Positions 43,189 through 51,658 of a stretch of DNA of 64,000 nucleotides are shown in pieces; the stretch's first letter is position 1, and each line of letters starts with the position of its first letter. A model generated the notes under the pieces. It made no database searches. It was not told the DNA's origin and was given only the letters and a program-made list of their open reading frames with translations. The translations under genes and the position numbers were made by a program. The stretch is taken from contig NZ_PGDQ01000012.1 in NCBI RefSeq assembly GCF_003073135.1, positions 146,990 to 210,989 on the forward strand, written 5' to 3'. Origin of the DNA: Euzebya rosea. Lineage in GTDB: Bacteria > Actinomycetota > Nitriliruptoria > Euzebyales > Euzebyaceae.

Positions 43189-44411
43189 GACGCCACCAGC
43201 GCATCCAGCGCCTCGCCCGGATCCATCAGGCGCGCTCGGTCGATCGTCCGGCCCGACTCGACCAGCCCGCGAAGGGTGTCCTGGACGTCCCAGATGTTGG
43301 CGTTCATCGCCGCCCCGACCCGGCCGTCGGCCAGCCAGAACGCCATGAACCTGCCGTCGGACGGGTCACCCCTGAAGACGACCTCCATCGATGGATCGGG
43401 CAGGCCCACCAGCTCCATGCCCAGCTCGTACTGATCGGAGAAGAAGTAGGGCATCCGGTCGTACTGCGTGTCGCCGCCGAGCATGTTGACGGCGGCGACC
43501 GTTCCTTGGTTCATGGCGTTCGCCCAGTGTTCGACCCGGATGCGGCGGTCGAGGCGTGGATGCCACGCCGCCGCGACATCACCGGCCGCGAAGATCCCCG
43601 GAACGGAGGTCTCCAGCCGCGCGTCGACCTCGATGCCGTCCCCGACCCGCAGCCCGGCCCGGGCGGCCAGCTGGGCCCGTGGGCGGACGCCGACACCGAC
43701 GACGACGACATCGGCGGACAGGACGGTGCCGTCGGCGAGCTGCACGGCGGTGACCCGTCGGTCGCCGAGGACGGCGGCGACCGTGGCATGGGTGTGCAGG
43801 ACCACGCCGTGACTGGCGTGCAGGTCGCGGTAGACCGCACCAACCCGCTCACCGAGCGTCCGCCCGAGCGGCACCGAGCCCTGCTCCACGAGGGCAACCT
43901 CGACGCCCATCTGCCGGGCCGACGCCGCCACTTCCGAGCCCAGCCAGCCACCGCCCACCACGACGAGTCGTTCGGCCCGCCGGAGTGCGCCCTGCAGTCG
44001 CTCGGCATCGGCGATGCGGCGAAGGACGTGCACGCCGGCGAGGTCGCTCCCTCGAACCGGCAGTGCCCGAGGCTCGGCTCCCGTGGCGAGCAACAACCGG
44101 TCCCAGCTGCGTGACCGACCGTTGCCGAGGACGATCCGTCGGTCGGCGATGTCGATCCAGGTGACGGCGCTGTCGAGGACGACGTCGACGTCGACGTCGG
44201 TCCATCCCTGCGCGTCGAGCACGAGGGTGTCCTCGACGGCCACCTCGCCGCGCAGGTACTGCTTGGACAACTGGGGACGTTCGTACGGCAGGTGCCGTTC
44301 GTCGCCGACCAGGACGACCCTGCCGTCGAACCCGTGCTCCCGCAGGGTGCGGGCGGCGGTGGCACCGGCCAGGCCGGCGCCCACGATGATGTGCGTTTCG
44401 GTTGCGGTCAC
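43185..44411 (-). CDS. Ferredoxin/rubredoxin reductase-like FAD-dependent oxidoreductase
   Basis: A 408-residue flavoprotein. FAD motif is HIIVGAGLAGATAARTLREH (about 5-24), with LPYERPQLSKQYLRGE; the NADH motif is LVVVGGGWLGSEVAASARQM; the second FAD contact is VPGIFAAGDVAAAWHP. The C-terminal part WANAMNQGTVAAVNMLGGDT and YFFSDQYELGMELVG matches class A ferredoxin reductases that feed electrons to ferredoxins, P450s or rubredoxins. GTG 44411 is chosen. It lies between doxX and folE on the same strand; no ferredoxin gene is next to it. Confidence 0.9.
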   Translation of the reverse strand: MTATETHIIVGAGLAGATAARTLREHGFDGRVVLVGDERHLPYERPQLSKQYLRGEVAVEDTLVLDAQGWTDVDVDVVLDSAVTWIDIADRRIVLGNGRSRSWDRLLLATGAEPRALPVRGSDLAGVHVLRRIADAERLQGALRRAERLVVVGGGWLGSEVAASARQMGVEVALVEQGSVPLGRTLGERVGAVYRDLHASHGVVLHTHATVAAVLGDRRVTAVQLADGTVLSADVVVVGVGVRPRAQLAARAGLRVGDGIEVDARLETSVPGIFAAGDVAAAWHPRLDRRIRVEHWANAMNQGTVAAVNMLGGDTQYDRMPYFFSDQYELGMELVGLPDPSMEVVFRGDPSDGRFMAFWLADGRVGAAMNANIWDVQDTLRGLVESGRTIDRARLMDPGEALDALVAS

Positions 44412-44436
44412 GACGCGCTCCAGTCGGGCTCGGCGC

Positions 44437-44910
44437 TCAGCCACGAGCGGTCGCGGAGGGCAACGGGTTGGCATCGCGCGGGACCGCCGCGGCCAACCGG
44501 GCAAGCGTCAGTGCGCCGAGCAGCAACCCGAAGTCGCGCAGGGCCACGTCGTAGTGATCGCCGAGCACCAGGAGGTCGAGGATGATCCCGCCGAGCCACC
44601 CGGCGACGACCCACCCCCCGATCCGCGGCCTGGCGAACACGAGGATCCCGGCGACCACCTCGACGACGCCGACCACGGACATCAGCGCTCCGCCGGAGAT
44701 CCCCAGGGTGTCGGTGAACACGGGCGCGACGTAGGTCTCCCAGTCGACGAGCACGTTGGTGAACTTGTCGAGGCCGAAGAGGATCGGCGCGACGGTGAAC
44801 CCGAGGCGGAGCAACCAGAAGGCCTGGATGACGGGGACCGGGAGATCCCGGTCGCGGATCACGGACAGGCGGTCGACCTGGTTCGAGGAGGTGGGGGCAT
44901 GGGCGGACAT
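44437..44910 (-). CDS. DoxX-family membrane protein
   Basis: A 157-residue protein with four membrane helices: IQAFWLLRLGFTVAPILFGL, LMSVVGVVEVVAGILVFARP, VVAGWLGGIILDLLVLGDHY and LRDFGLLLGALTLARLAAAV. DoxX-type proteins are linked to quinone or thiol redox reactions. ATG 44910 has AAAGGA 7 bases upstream, inside the conserved dyad region. First gene of a likely operon with the ferredoxin-reductase-like and folE genes. Confidence 0.75.
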   Translation of the reverse strand: MSAHAPTSSNQVDRLSVIRDRDLPVPVIQAFWLLRLGFTVAPILFGLDKFTNVLVDWETYVAPVFTDTLGISGGALMSVVGVVEVVAGILVFARPRIGGWVVAGWLGGIILDLLVLGDHYDVALRDFGLLLGALTLARLAAAVPRDANPLPSATARG

Positions 44911-44922
44911 CGCGGTTCCTTT

Positions 44923-44948
44923 CTATCGTCAGTTGATGTTGACGATAG
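44923..44948. promoter_or_regulatory. Perfect 9-bp inverted repeat operator in the doxX/regulator divergent promoter
   Basis: CTATCGTCA (44923-44931) and TGACGATAG (44940-44948), 8-base spacer. Reading toward doxX, a -35 TTGACT (44969-44974) and a -10-like CACTAT (44945-44950), 18 bases apart, place the dyad from the -10 to the start site, a repressor position. The neighbouring SufR-like gene at 45009 is the likely regulator. The flanking DNA (44950-45000) is strikingly AT-rich. Confidence 0.72.
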
Positions 44949-45008
44949 TGATCCCCTCTCCTTTGAAAAGTCAACAAGGATTATTTTTGGTCGGATACGC
45001 TCGGGAAC

Positions 45009-45752
45009 ATGACCACCCCAGCCGTCCCCGACCCGGACCCGATCGACGTCGTCGCCGCCCTCGGGGACCCCAACCGGCGCCTGCTGTACGAGCACGTGGT
45101 CGACGCCAGCGGATGGGTCGGTCGCGACGCTGCCGCTGCGGCCAGCGGCCTGCGCCGGGGCATCACGGCCCACCACCTGGACAGGCTGGCCGAGCTCGGG
45201 CTGCTCGAGGTCGACTACCAGCGCCTCAGCGGACGAACGGGACCCGGCGCCGGACGCCCTGCCAAGGTCTACCGTCGTGCCAGGCGCGACGTCGACGTCA
45301 GCCTGCCGCCGAGGGACTACGCCCTGCCCGGACGGCTGCTTGCCGACGCCCTCGTGCGCGCATCGACGACAGGGGAGGATCCCGGACGCCTGCTGGACGA
45401 TGTCGCCCGACGCGAGGGCGTGGCCCTCGGGGCGGCGATGGCCGTCGAGGCGGACGGCACCCCCTCGACCGAGGCGGTCATGGCCACGCTGGAAACACGC
45501 GGGTTCGAACCGACCCGGGACGACAACGGCACGATCGTCCTCCGCAACTGCCCCTTCCACGAGCTCGCCCGCAGCCACACCGCGTTGATCTGCGGCATGA
45601 ACCACTGCCTGCTGACCGCGGCGGTCGAGGCCGCCGGCGCGGCCCTCGACGCATCGCTCGAGCCGGACGACGACGTCTGCTGCGTCCGCCTCCACCACCG
45701 CCCGGGCGACGGTGGACCCGAGCCGACATCCGCGGTCCGTGACCGAACTTGA
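45009..45752 (+). CDS. SufR-like winged-helix regulator with Cys-rich sensor (paralogue of 39833-40477)
   Basis: A 247-residue protein. The winged-helix starts DVVAALGDPNRRLLYEHVVD, with recognition helix in AAASGLRRGITAHHLDRLAE. The sensor domain contains IVLRNCPFHELARSHTALIC, GMNHCLL and DDVCCVRLH: Cys in CPF, LIC, NHC and CC, richer in Cys than the paralogue. These are Fe-S or redox ligand candidates. ATG 45009 has GGGA close upstream. It is divergent from doxX with a shared operator, so it probably controls that operon and itself. Confidence 0.82.
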   Translation: MTTPAVPDPDPIDVVAALGDPNRRLLYEHVVDASGWVGRDAAAAASGLRRGITAHHLDRLAELGLLEVDYQRLSGRTGPGAGRPAKVYRRARRDVDVSLPPRDYALPGRLLADALVRASTTGEDPGRLLDDVARREGVALGAAMAVEADGTPSTEAVMATLETRGFEPTRDDNGTIVLRNCPFHELARSHTALICGMNHCLLTAAVEAAGAALDASLEPDDDVCCVRLHHRPGDGGPEPTSAVRDRT

Positions 45753-45784
45753 ACTCGCATACTCGTTGCGGCACGCTCCGGCAC

Positions 45785-48361
45785 ATGCAGTCAACATTGT
45801 CGCGTCGCCGACTATTTGCCCCTGCCCTCGGGCTCATCGCCCTCGTCCTCCCCCTCCTCGTCGGGTCCCTGGTGCCCGTCGCGGCCCAGACCGGTCCCGA
45901 TCCGGCGGGCGTGTCGTCGATTGCCGACGACGTCACCGCCGTGCCGTGGGACGGTGCCGACCCGGCCACACGCATGCGGGCCGTCGCTGCCCTCGCCCCG
46001 ACCACCCGTGCGATCGTGAGCACGACAGGGGCCTTCCCCGACGCACTGGCCTCCGGTGTCCTGCAGGACGACGCCATGCTCGTCGGCGCAACCGACGGTC
46101 GTCTCGACGACGCCACCAAGGCCCTGCTCACCGACGCCGACGTCGACGAGGTCATCATCCTCGGTGGGGTCGCCGCGGTCCCCGAGGACGTGCGTGCCGA
46201 CCTGCCGGCCGGCGCCGACATCACCCGCATCTCCGGCCGTGACCGGACCGAGACCGCGGCCGAGGCGGCCCTGCAGGTCGCCACGGGCGACGTCTCCACG
46301 GTGCTGCTCGCCCGTGCCCGTGGCCCCGAGGGCAACCCCTCCGCCGGCTTCATCGACGCCATCGGCGCCGGTGCGTGGGCCGCCGCCACCGGCTTCCCGG
46401 TGCTGCTGGTGGACAACAACTTCGTCACCGACGCCACCCGTCAGGCCATGGCCACCCTGGACCCCGACGAGCTGGTCGTCATCGGCGGGACGGCCGCGGT
46501 GTCGGAGGAGGCGGCCGAGGCTGTCGCCGCGGGCCGTGACATCCGTCGTGTCGCCGGACCCGAGCGCTTCACCACCGCCGCCCGCATCGCCGCGGAGACC
46601 CGACCCGACGGTGCCCAGACGGTCGTGCTGCTGGACGGCACCGACCCCGACGCGTGGACCACCGGCTTCGCGGCTGCCCACCCGGCAGCCACCCGGGATG
46701 CCGCGATCCTGTTGAGCAACGGCGAGGAGCTGCCGGCGGCGACCCTGGCCGCGCTGGACGACCTGTCCCCCTCCTCCCTGATCTGCGCGGCCCCCTCCAC
46801 CGCCTGCAACGCCGCACGCGACGCGGCCGGCCTTCCGGCCCTCGCCTCGCTCGGGATCACCCCGGCGCCGGGCATGCCCCTGCCCGTGGGGACCGCCGTG
46901 TCGTTCAGCAGCAACACCGAGGCCACCGTGACCGACGACGGCGGGTGCCTGAGCGGCGGCACCCGGTCCGGGGATGCCGCACGTGACTGCACCGTGGTCG
47001 TGCGCGTTGCCGGCGACGACACCCTAGTGGGCCGGACCGCCACCGTCACCTGGCCGGCGCTCGTCCCCTCCGACACCACCGTGGAGGGCCCAGCGGAGTA
47101 CCTGTCGATCCTCGGTGGTGGCCGTTGGGACTTCGACGACACCGTCGACGTCCGGCCGGCCGCCGACATCAACAACAGCAAGGGTGCACAGGTCGACACG
47201 GCCGCATCGGTCCTGCGCTACGGCGCCGAGCCCGGCAACGTGCCCGTCCTGTGGTCCAACTTCGGCGGCGCCGTGCCCGTCCCGCCTGACGGCCTGGCCG
47301 TCCCCGTCGACAGCGCCCGCTTCACCCGCGTGGTCGCCCGCGTGTACAGCCCCGCGGCCGGTCCGCTGGGGCTGGAGTTCCGGTCCTGCTCGACCACCCC
47401 CAACGTGGACTGCATCAACCCGGCGTCGATGGTGGCGCAGGGACGTGCGGGCGCGAACCTGCAGCCCGGCTGGCAGACGGTCGCCATCGACCTGGCCGGC
47501 GACGCGGCGTGGACGGGCAACCCGATCCACACCATCTACCTGTACGCCAACGGCGGAACCCTGATCGACGACCTGCGGATCACCGACGGGTCGACCGCCC
47601 GGACGATCACCACGACGACCGCGCCCGGCGTGGCCGTCCGGTGGGACCTCGACGACGACCCCGGCAACAACACCGACCCGACGTCTGCGCTGTGGGGGGA
47701 CCTGCCCGGCGGCGTGCTCGACCCCAACGTCCTGCCGCCCGGTCGCTACTGGCTGCACACCGTGGCCGCCGACGGCACCGCCGGCAGCACGGCCGGTCCG
47801 ATCGACATCGTCTCGCCCGGGTTGTCCGAGGGCCCGCTGGTCCTGGACGGTGAGTGGGCACGCGACGTCCGCGGCAACGCCTGGGACTTCGCTGCCGGCG
47901 GGCTCGTCGCCGGGACCGACGACGTGATCGAGCTCGGCAACGCCGAGCGGATCGACGGGGCCGGGCTGCGCGGCCGCAACACCAACCACTCCGGTGACCC
48001 CTACCTCGTCCTGGACGTGCCCACGCCGATCGACACCTCCGTGTGGACCCACGTGGTCGTGGAGTTCTCCGTCGACGGCCCGTTCGACCTGGCGTTCGCG
48101 CCCGGCGGGGGAACGATGGGCCGGGTCCTGTACCAGCAGGGTGACCACGTGTGGCGCAACGGCAACGACATCGTGGCCTACCCCAACCAGCGGACCTACG
48201 TCGTGGAGATGACCGGCCCCCACTCCCTGGAGCCCAACACCCCGGCGTGGCAGGCCGCCCCGGTCACCGGGCTGCGGTTCGACCCCAACGAGGACGAGGC
48301 CCCGGGCCGTACCTGGCACGTGGAGTCCATCCGCCTGACCCGGGGGTGGCCGACCCGCTGA
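45785..48361 (+). CDS. Secreted protein with cell-wall-binding type 2 repeats and duplicated beta-sandwich domains
   Basis: An 858-residue exported protein. Signal peptide MQSTLSRRRLFAPALGLIAL with cleavage after PVAAQ. Residues ~60-370 hold three cell-wall-binding type 2 repeats (STTGAFPDALASG, ITRISGRDRTETAAEAA, IRRVAGPERFTTAARIA) for surface attachment. After a linker with LSGGTRSGDAARDCTVV there are two related beta-sandwich modules, at ~450-640 (GGRWDFDDTVDVRPAAD) and ~700-855 (GNAWDFAAGGLVAGTDD), both beginning with a WDF motif and containing SVWTHVVVEFS-like strands, as in carbohydrate-binding modules. No catalytic residues are seen. ATG 45785 is used. Confidence 0.78.
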   Translation: MQSTLSRRRLFAPALGLIALVLPLLVGSLVPVAAQTGPDPAGVSSIADDVTAVPWDGADPATRMRAVAALAPTTRAIVSTTGAFPDALASGVLQDDAMLVGATDGRLDDATKALLTDADVDEVIILGGVAAVPEDVRADLPAGADITRISGRDRTETAAEAALQVATGDVSTVLLARARGPEGNPSAGFIDAIGAGAWAAATGFPVLLVDNNFVTDATRQAMATLDPDELVVIGGTAAVSEEAAEAVAAGRDIRRVAGPERFTTAARIAAETRPDGAQTVVLLDGTDPDAWTTGFAAAHPAATRDAAILLSNGEELPAATLAALDDLSPSSLICAAPSTACNAARDAAGLPALASLGITPAPGMPLPVGTAVSFSSNTEATVTDDGGCLSGGTRSGDAARDCTVVVRVAGDDTLVGRTATVTWPALVPSDTTVEGPAEYLSILGGGRWDFDDTVDVRPAADINNSKGAQVDTAASVLRYGAEPGNVPVLWSNFGGAVPVPPDGLAVPVDSARFTRVVARVYSPAAGPLGLEFRSCSTTPNVDCINPASMVAQGRAGANLQPGWQTVAIDLAGDAAWTGNPIHTIYLYANGGTLIDDLRITDGSTARTITTTTAPGVAVRWDLDDDPGNNTDPTSALWGDLPGGVLDPNVLPPGRYWLHTVAADGTAGSTAGPIDIVSPGLSEGPLVLDGEWARDVRGNAWDFAAGGLVAGTDDVIELGNAERIDGAGLRGRNTNHSGDPYLVLDVPTPIDTSVWTHVVVEFSVDGPFDLAFAPGGGTMGRVLYQQGDHVWRNGNDIVAYPNQRTYVVEMTGPHSLEPNTPAWQAAPVTGLRFDPNEDEAPGRTWHVESIRLTRGWPTR

Positions 48362-48406
48362 CCCGTTCGCCGATCAACCGGGGGGAGGGGTGGGTACGGT
48401 TCGTCC

Positions 48407-48925
48407 GTGCCCACCCCTGATCGTTCCCTGCGTGTTGCCGTGCTGGCCGACACCCACCGGCGTGCCGACCGCGCTGAGGACCTGCCCGACGCGGTGTTCG
48501 ACCTCGTGCGGGATGCCGACGTGATCCTCCACGCGGGCGACATCGTCGAGCAGCCGGTCCTGGACGTCCTGGCCCGTCATGCGCCCGTGCATGCCGTGCT
48601 GGGCAACAACGACACGTCGTTGGCGGGGGTGCTGCCCGAGCGGCTGCAGGTCGAGCTGGCCGGGGTGCGCGTCGGGATGGTGCACGACAGCGGCCGGGCG
48701 ACGGGACGGGCCGAGCGGCTGCACGACATGTTCCCCGACGCCGACGTGGTGGTCTTCGGGCACAGCCACATCCCGTGGAACGAGGCGGGGGTGGGCGGGC
48801 AGCTGCTGTTCAACCCGGGATCGCCGACCCAGCGCCGTCAGCAGCCCGTCACGACGATTGGCCGGCTGGTCCTGCGGGACGGGGCGGTCGAGGAGGCCAC
48901 GGTCCTGCCGGTGGTCGCGTCGTGA
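48407..48925 (+). CDS. YfcE-type metallophosphoesterase
   Basis: A 172-residue phosphodiesterase. Metal-site motifs are VLADTHRRAD, ILHAGDIVE, VLGNNDTSLA, MVHDSG and VFGHSHIPWNE, the full set of calcineurin-like folds of the YfcE/MJ0936 type. It hydrolyses phosphodiesters of unknown physiological identity. GTG 48407 is used. Stop overlaps the next GTG (GTGA). Confidence 0.92.
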   Translation: MPTPDRSLRVAVLADTHRRADRAEDLPDAVFDLVRDADVILHAGDIVEQPVLDVLARHAPVHAVLGNNDTSLAGVLPERLQVELAGVRVGMVHDSGRATGRAERLHDMFPDADVVVFGHSHIPWNEAGVGGQLLFNPGSPTQRRQQPVTTIGRLVLRDGAVEEATVLPVVAS

Positions 48926-49233
48926 CGCCCGGGTCGGGGGCTGGGGTCATCGTGCACGTCATCGGGCGGGACGAGTGGGCGGCGGTGGAGGCCGAGCTGC
49001 GGCCCGCCAGCCTGGGCGTCGAGGGCTTCGTGCACTGCGCCGACCCCGACCAGGTCGCCGGCGTCATCGAGCGGTACTACGCCGACCGCGACGACCTGCT
49101 CCTGCTGCACATCGACCCGTCGAGGGTCACGGCGCCGATCATCCGCGAGGACACCACCGGCCGGGGCGAGGTGTTCCCCCACGTCCACGGCCCCATCCCC
49201 CGGACCGCCATCATCGCCGTCACCCCCGCCTGA
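48922..49233 (+). CDS. DUF952 family protein
   Basis: A 103-residue cytoplasmic protein. The pattern IVHVIGRDEWAAVE, GFVHCADPDQVAGVIERYYA, LLLLHIDPSRV and GEVFPHVHGPIPRTAII fits DUF952, a small RNA-2'-phosphotransferase-like (ART-like) fold of unknown role. Coupled to the upstream phosphodiesterase by a GTGA overlap. Its stop is followed within 7 bases by the first palindromic repeat. Confidence 0.85.
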   Translation: MTPGSGAGVIVHVIGRDEWAAVEAELRPASLGVEGFVHCADPDQVAGVIERYYADRDDLLLLHIDPSRVTAPIIREDTTGRGEVFPHVHGPIPRTAIIAVTPA

Positions 49234-49235
49234 CC

Positions 49236-51260
49236 TCAGGGTGTGTCGTCGAACCGGCCACCCGTCGTGGTTGGGCGACACACCGGCGGGATCGAGGCGG
49301 GCCCGGGCGGAGGTGTGTCGTCGAACCGGCCACCCGTCGTGGTTGGGCGACACACCTGGGAGGGGTGGGTGGCCCACAGGCGCCGGCGACGAGGCCGGCG
49401 ACGACGGTCACCGGCTAGGGGGCCGAGGGCGCGCAGGGCGTGGGCGATGGCGAGGACGTCGATGCCCTCCTGGAGCACCGCGCCGGCCACGGGGGTCAGC
49501 AGGCCGACCGCCGCCGCCACCATGGCCACGCCGGACAGGGCCATCCCACCGACCGCGCTGATCCGCGCGATGGAGATGGTGTCCACGGCGATGCGGTGCA
49601 CGTCGGCGAGCGCGTCGATGCGGTCGGCCGTCACGACGAGGTCAGCCGCCTCGCTCGACGCGGTCGCGCCGCGTGCACCCATCGCGATGCCGACGTCGGC
49701 CGCAGCCAGTGAGGGGGCGTCGTTGACACCGTCACCGACCATGGCGGTGGGCTGGTGGAGCTGCTCCTCCGCGACCCGCTCGACCTTGCCCGCAGGCGTG
49801 CAGTCCGCATGCACGACGGTGATGCCGACCGCGTTCGCGACGGCGGTGGCCACGGGTCCCGAGTCGCCGGTGACCAGCACGGTTCGAGTCACCCCGGCCT
49901 GCCCCAGCCGGTCGACGGTGGACCGTGCCTCCGGCCTGACCGGATCCCGCAGCCGCATCACCGCCGTCACCTGCCCATCGACGGCGACCCAGGCGAACGT
50001 GTCGCCGGGACCCCCGTCCCCCTCGACGCCCCGCAGGCTCGGCACGTCGGGCACCGCCGGCGCCCCGTCCGCGACGAACGATCGCGTGCCGACGGCGACG
50101 GCGACACCGTCGACGCTCCCACGGACCCCCTCCCCCGCCACCTCCTCCACCGATGTCGGAACCGGCAGCGGATCCGCACCGGCGGCCGCCACGAGTGCCG
50201 CCGCGAAGGGGTGGGCAGAGAGCTGCTCGACGGCCGCGGCGAGGCGACGGACCTGCCCCTCGTCGATGTCGGAGAGGAGGATGACCTCGACGACCTCGGG
50301 ATGGCCGGCGGTGAGGGTGCCCGTCTTGTCCAGGCACATTGTCCGTGTGCGTGCGAGCGCCTCCAGGCCGCGCCCGTCCTTCACGATGACGCCCGAACGG
50401 GCGGCCCGTGAGATGCCCGACACCATCGCGATCGGCGTCGCGAGCAGCAGCGGACAGGGGGTCGCCACGACCAGCACCGCGAGGGCCCGCACCGGGTCGC
50501 CCGACCACGCCCAGGCCGCACCCGCCACGACCAGCGCCAGGGGCACGAACCACGCGGCCCAGCGGTCGGCCAGCCTGACCATGGGCGGCTTGGTCGACCG
50601 TGCCCGGGTCACCAGCCGGACGATGCCGGCGTAGGTGCTGTCCGCCGCCGTGGCGGTCGCACGGATCTCGGCGGGTGGACCGATGTTGGTCACGCCGGAC
50701 GAGACGACCTGTCCGGCGTCGCGGACGACCGGTATGGCCTCGCCGGTCAGCGTCGACTCGTCCAGCACCGCTCGGTCGAGCACGAGGCCGTCGACCGGGA
50801 CCACCTCTCCGGTCACCACGACCAGCACGTCGCCGGGCCGCACGTCGCCGACCGCCACGTCCTCCAGCCCACCGTCGAGTCGTCGGTGGGTCCGGTCGGG
50901 TGCATGGCTGAGCAGGGCGGTGAGGGATCGCTCCGCCCGGCCCGCAGCCCAGTCCTCCAGCGCCTCCCCCGTGGCAAGCATCACCGCGACCACCACCGCC
51001 GCAAGCGGTTCGCCCGCCAGCAGTGCACCCACGATGGCCAGCAGGGCGATGACGTCGACGTCCGGCTGCCGACGCACGACGCTGAGGAGGGTGGCCCGGA
51101 CCAGGGGCACGAGCTGGACCAGCGCACCGGCCGTCCACGTCCACGCCGCGGCGACGTCGCGGTCGGCCAACGCCAGTCCTCCCCCGACGGCGAGGGCCGT
51201 CAGGGTCACGGCCAGGCGGGCGGCGCGGAACCCACCGGGGATCGTCACGGGGCTGTTCAC
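49236..51260 (-). CDS. P1B-type heavy-metal ATPase (TPC motif)
   Basis: A 674-residue pump. Motifs in order: VLDESTLTGEAIPV (A domain TGE), VVATPCPLLLATPIAMVSG (TPCP in the metal helix), MCLDKTGTLTAGHPEV (phospho-Asp), LSAHPFAAALVAA (HP nucleotide site) and TAMVGDGVNDAPSLAAADVG. TPC instead of CPC suggests a P1B subgroup such as P1B-5 (Co2+/Ni2+/Fe2+-like) more than Cu+. No N-terminal CxxC metal-binding domain. The C-terminus is aberrant: after the last helices it reads RRRRPRRRRLWATH and then twice VCRPTTTGGRFDDTP, encoded by the two repeat copies at 49240-49356. GTG 51260 start. Confidence 0.92.
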   Translation of the reverse strand: MNSPVTIPGGFRAARLAVTLTALAVGGGLALADRDVAAAWTWTAGALVQLVPLVRATLLSVVRRQPDVDVIALLAIVGALLAGEPLAAVVVAVMLATGEALEDWAAGRAERSLTALLSHAPDRTHRRLDGGLEDVAVGDVRPGDVLVVVTGEVVPVDGLVLDRAVLDESTLTGEAIPVVRDAGQVVSSGVTNIGPPAEIRATATAADSTYAGIVRLVTRARSTKPPMVRLADRWAAWFVPLALVVAGAAWAWSGDPVRALAVLVVATPCPLLLATPIAMVSGISRAARSGVIVKDGRGLEALARTRTMCLDKTGTLTAGHPEVVEVILLSDIDEGQVRRLAAAVEQLSAHPFAAALVAAAGADPLPVPTSVEEVAGEGVRGSVDGVAVAVGTRSFVADGAPAVPDVPSLRGVEGDGGPGDTFAWVAVDGQVTAVMRLRDPVRPEARSTVDRLGQAGVTRTVLVTGDSGPVATAVANAVGITVVHADCTPAGKVERVAEEQLHQPTAMVGDGVNDAPSLAAADVGIAMGARGATASSEAADLVVTADRIDALADVHRIAVDTISIARISAVGGMALSGVAMVAAAVGLLTPVAGAVLQEGIDVLAIAHALRALGPLAGDRRRRPRRRRLWATHPSQVCRPTTTGGRFDDTPPPGPASIPPVCRPTTTGGRFDDTP
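49240..49284 (+). repeat. Palindromic repeat, copy B1
   Basis: A 45-base unit with GTGTGTCG / CGACACAC terminal arms and internal AACC/GGTT pairing. It is identical to copy B2 and gap-free alignable to copy A. It overlaps the last codons of the P-type ATPase and begins 7 bases after the DUF952 stop. Confidence 0.8.
49312..49356 (+). repeat. Palindromic repeat, copy B2
   Basis: Identical, same-orientation copy of B1, separated from it by 27 bases of unrelated GC-rich sequence. It too is translated in the ATPase C-terminus as VCRPTTTGGRFDDTP. Confidence 0.8.
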
Positions 51261-51280
51261 GGGGTCAGGACCCCGCCATG

Positions 51281-51658
51281 TCAGGACGCCGCGTCGTGGG
51301 CGTCGGCGAACTCGTCGAAGGCCGCGAGCGCCCTCGGCGCCCAGACCGACGCAGGACCGCCGGCCATCAGCAGCGCCACCTCGAGCACCTCGACCGCCTG
51401 CTCACGGGTGGCACCCTTCACCACGGCGGCCTTGGCGTGGTAGGCCACACATCCGTCGCAGTGCTGGGTCACGGCGATGGCCAGCGCGACCAGCTCCTTC
51501 ATCGACGCGGGGACGACCCCGTCGGCGACCGCCGCCTGGTGGAGGGCGCCGAAGCCCGCCCACGCCTCGGGGGCGGCCTTGCGGAACGCCCGGGTGGGTG
51601 CGCGGAGGTCATCGATGACGTGGGTGTGGGCGGCGGACGTGATGGAGGTGGCGGTCAT
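51281..51658 (-). CDS. AhpD-like carboxymuconolactone decarboxylase-family protein
   Basis: A 125-residue protein with the AhpD core MKELVALAIAVTQHCDGCVA and the active pair Cys67-x-x-Cys70 next to His (CVAYHAK), typical of alkylhydroperoxidase D-like thiol reductases. LRAPTRAFRKAAPEAW is the leader helix. ATG 51658 with GAGGA upstream. It precedes the P-type ATPase gene on the same strand by 20 bases, so both may be co-transcribed. Confidence 0.88.
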   Translation of the reverse strand: MTATSITSAAHTHVIDDLRAPTRAFRKAAPEAWAGFGALHQAAVADGVVPASMKELVALAIAVTQHCDGCVAYHAKAAVVKGATREQAVEVLEVALLMAGGPASVWAPRALAAFDEFADAHDAAS

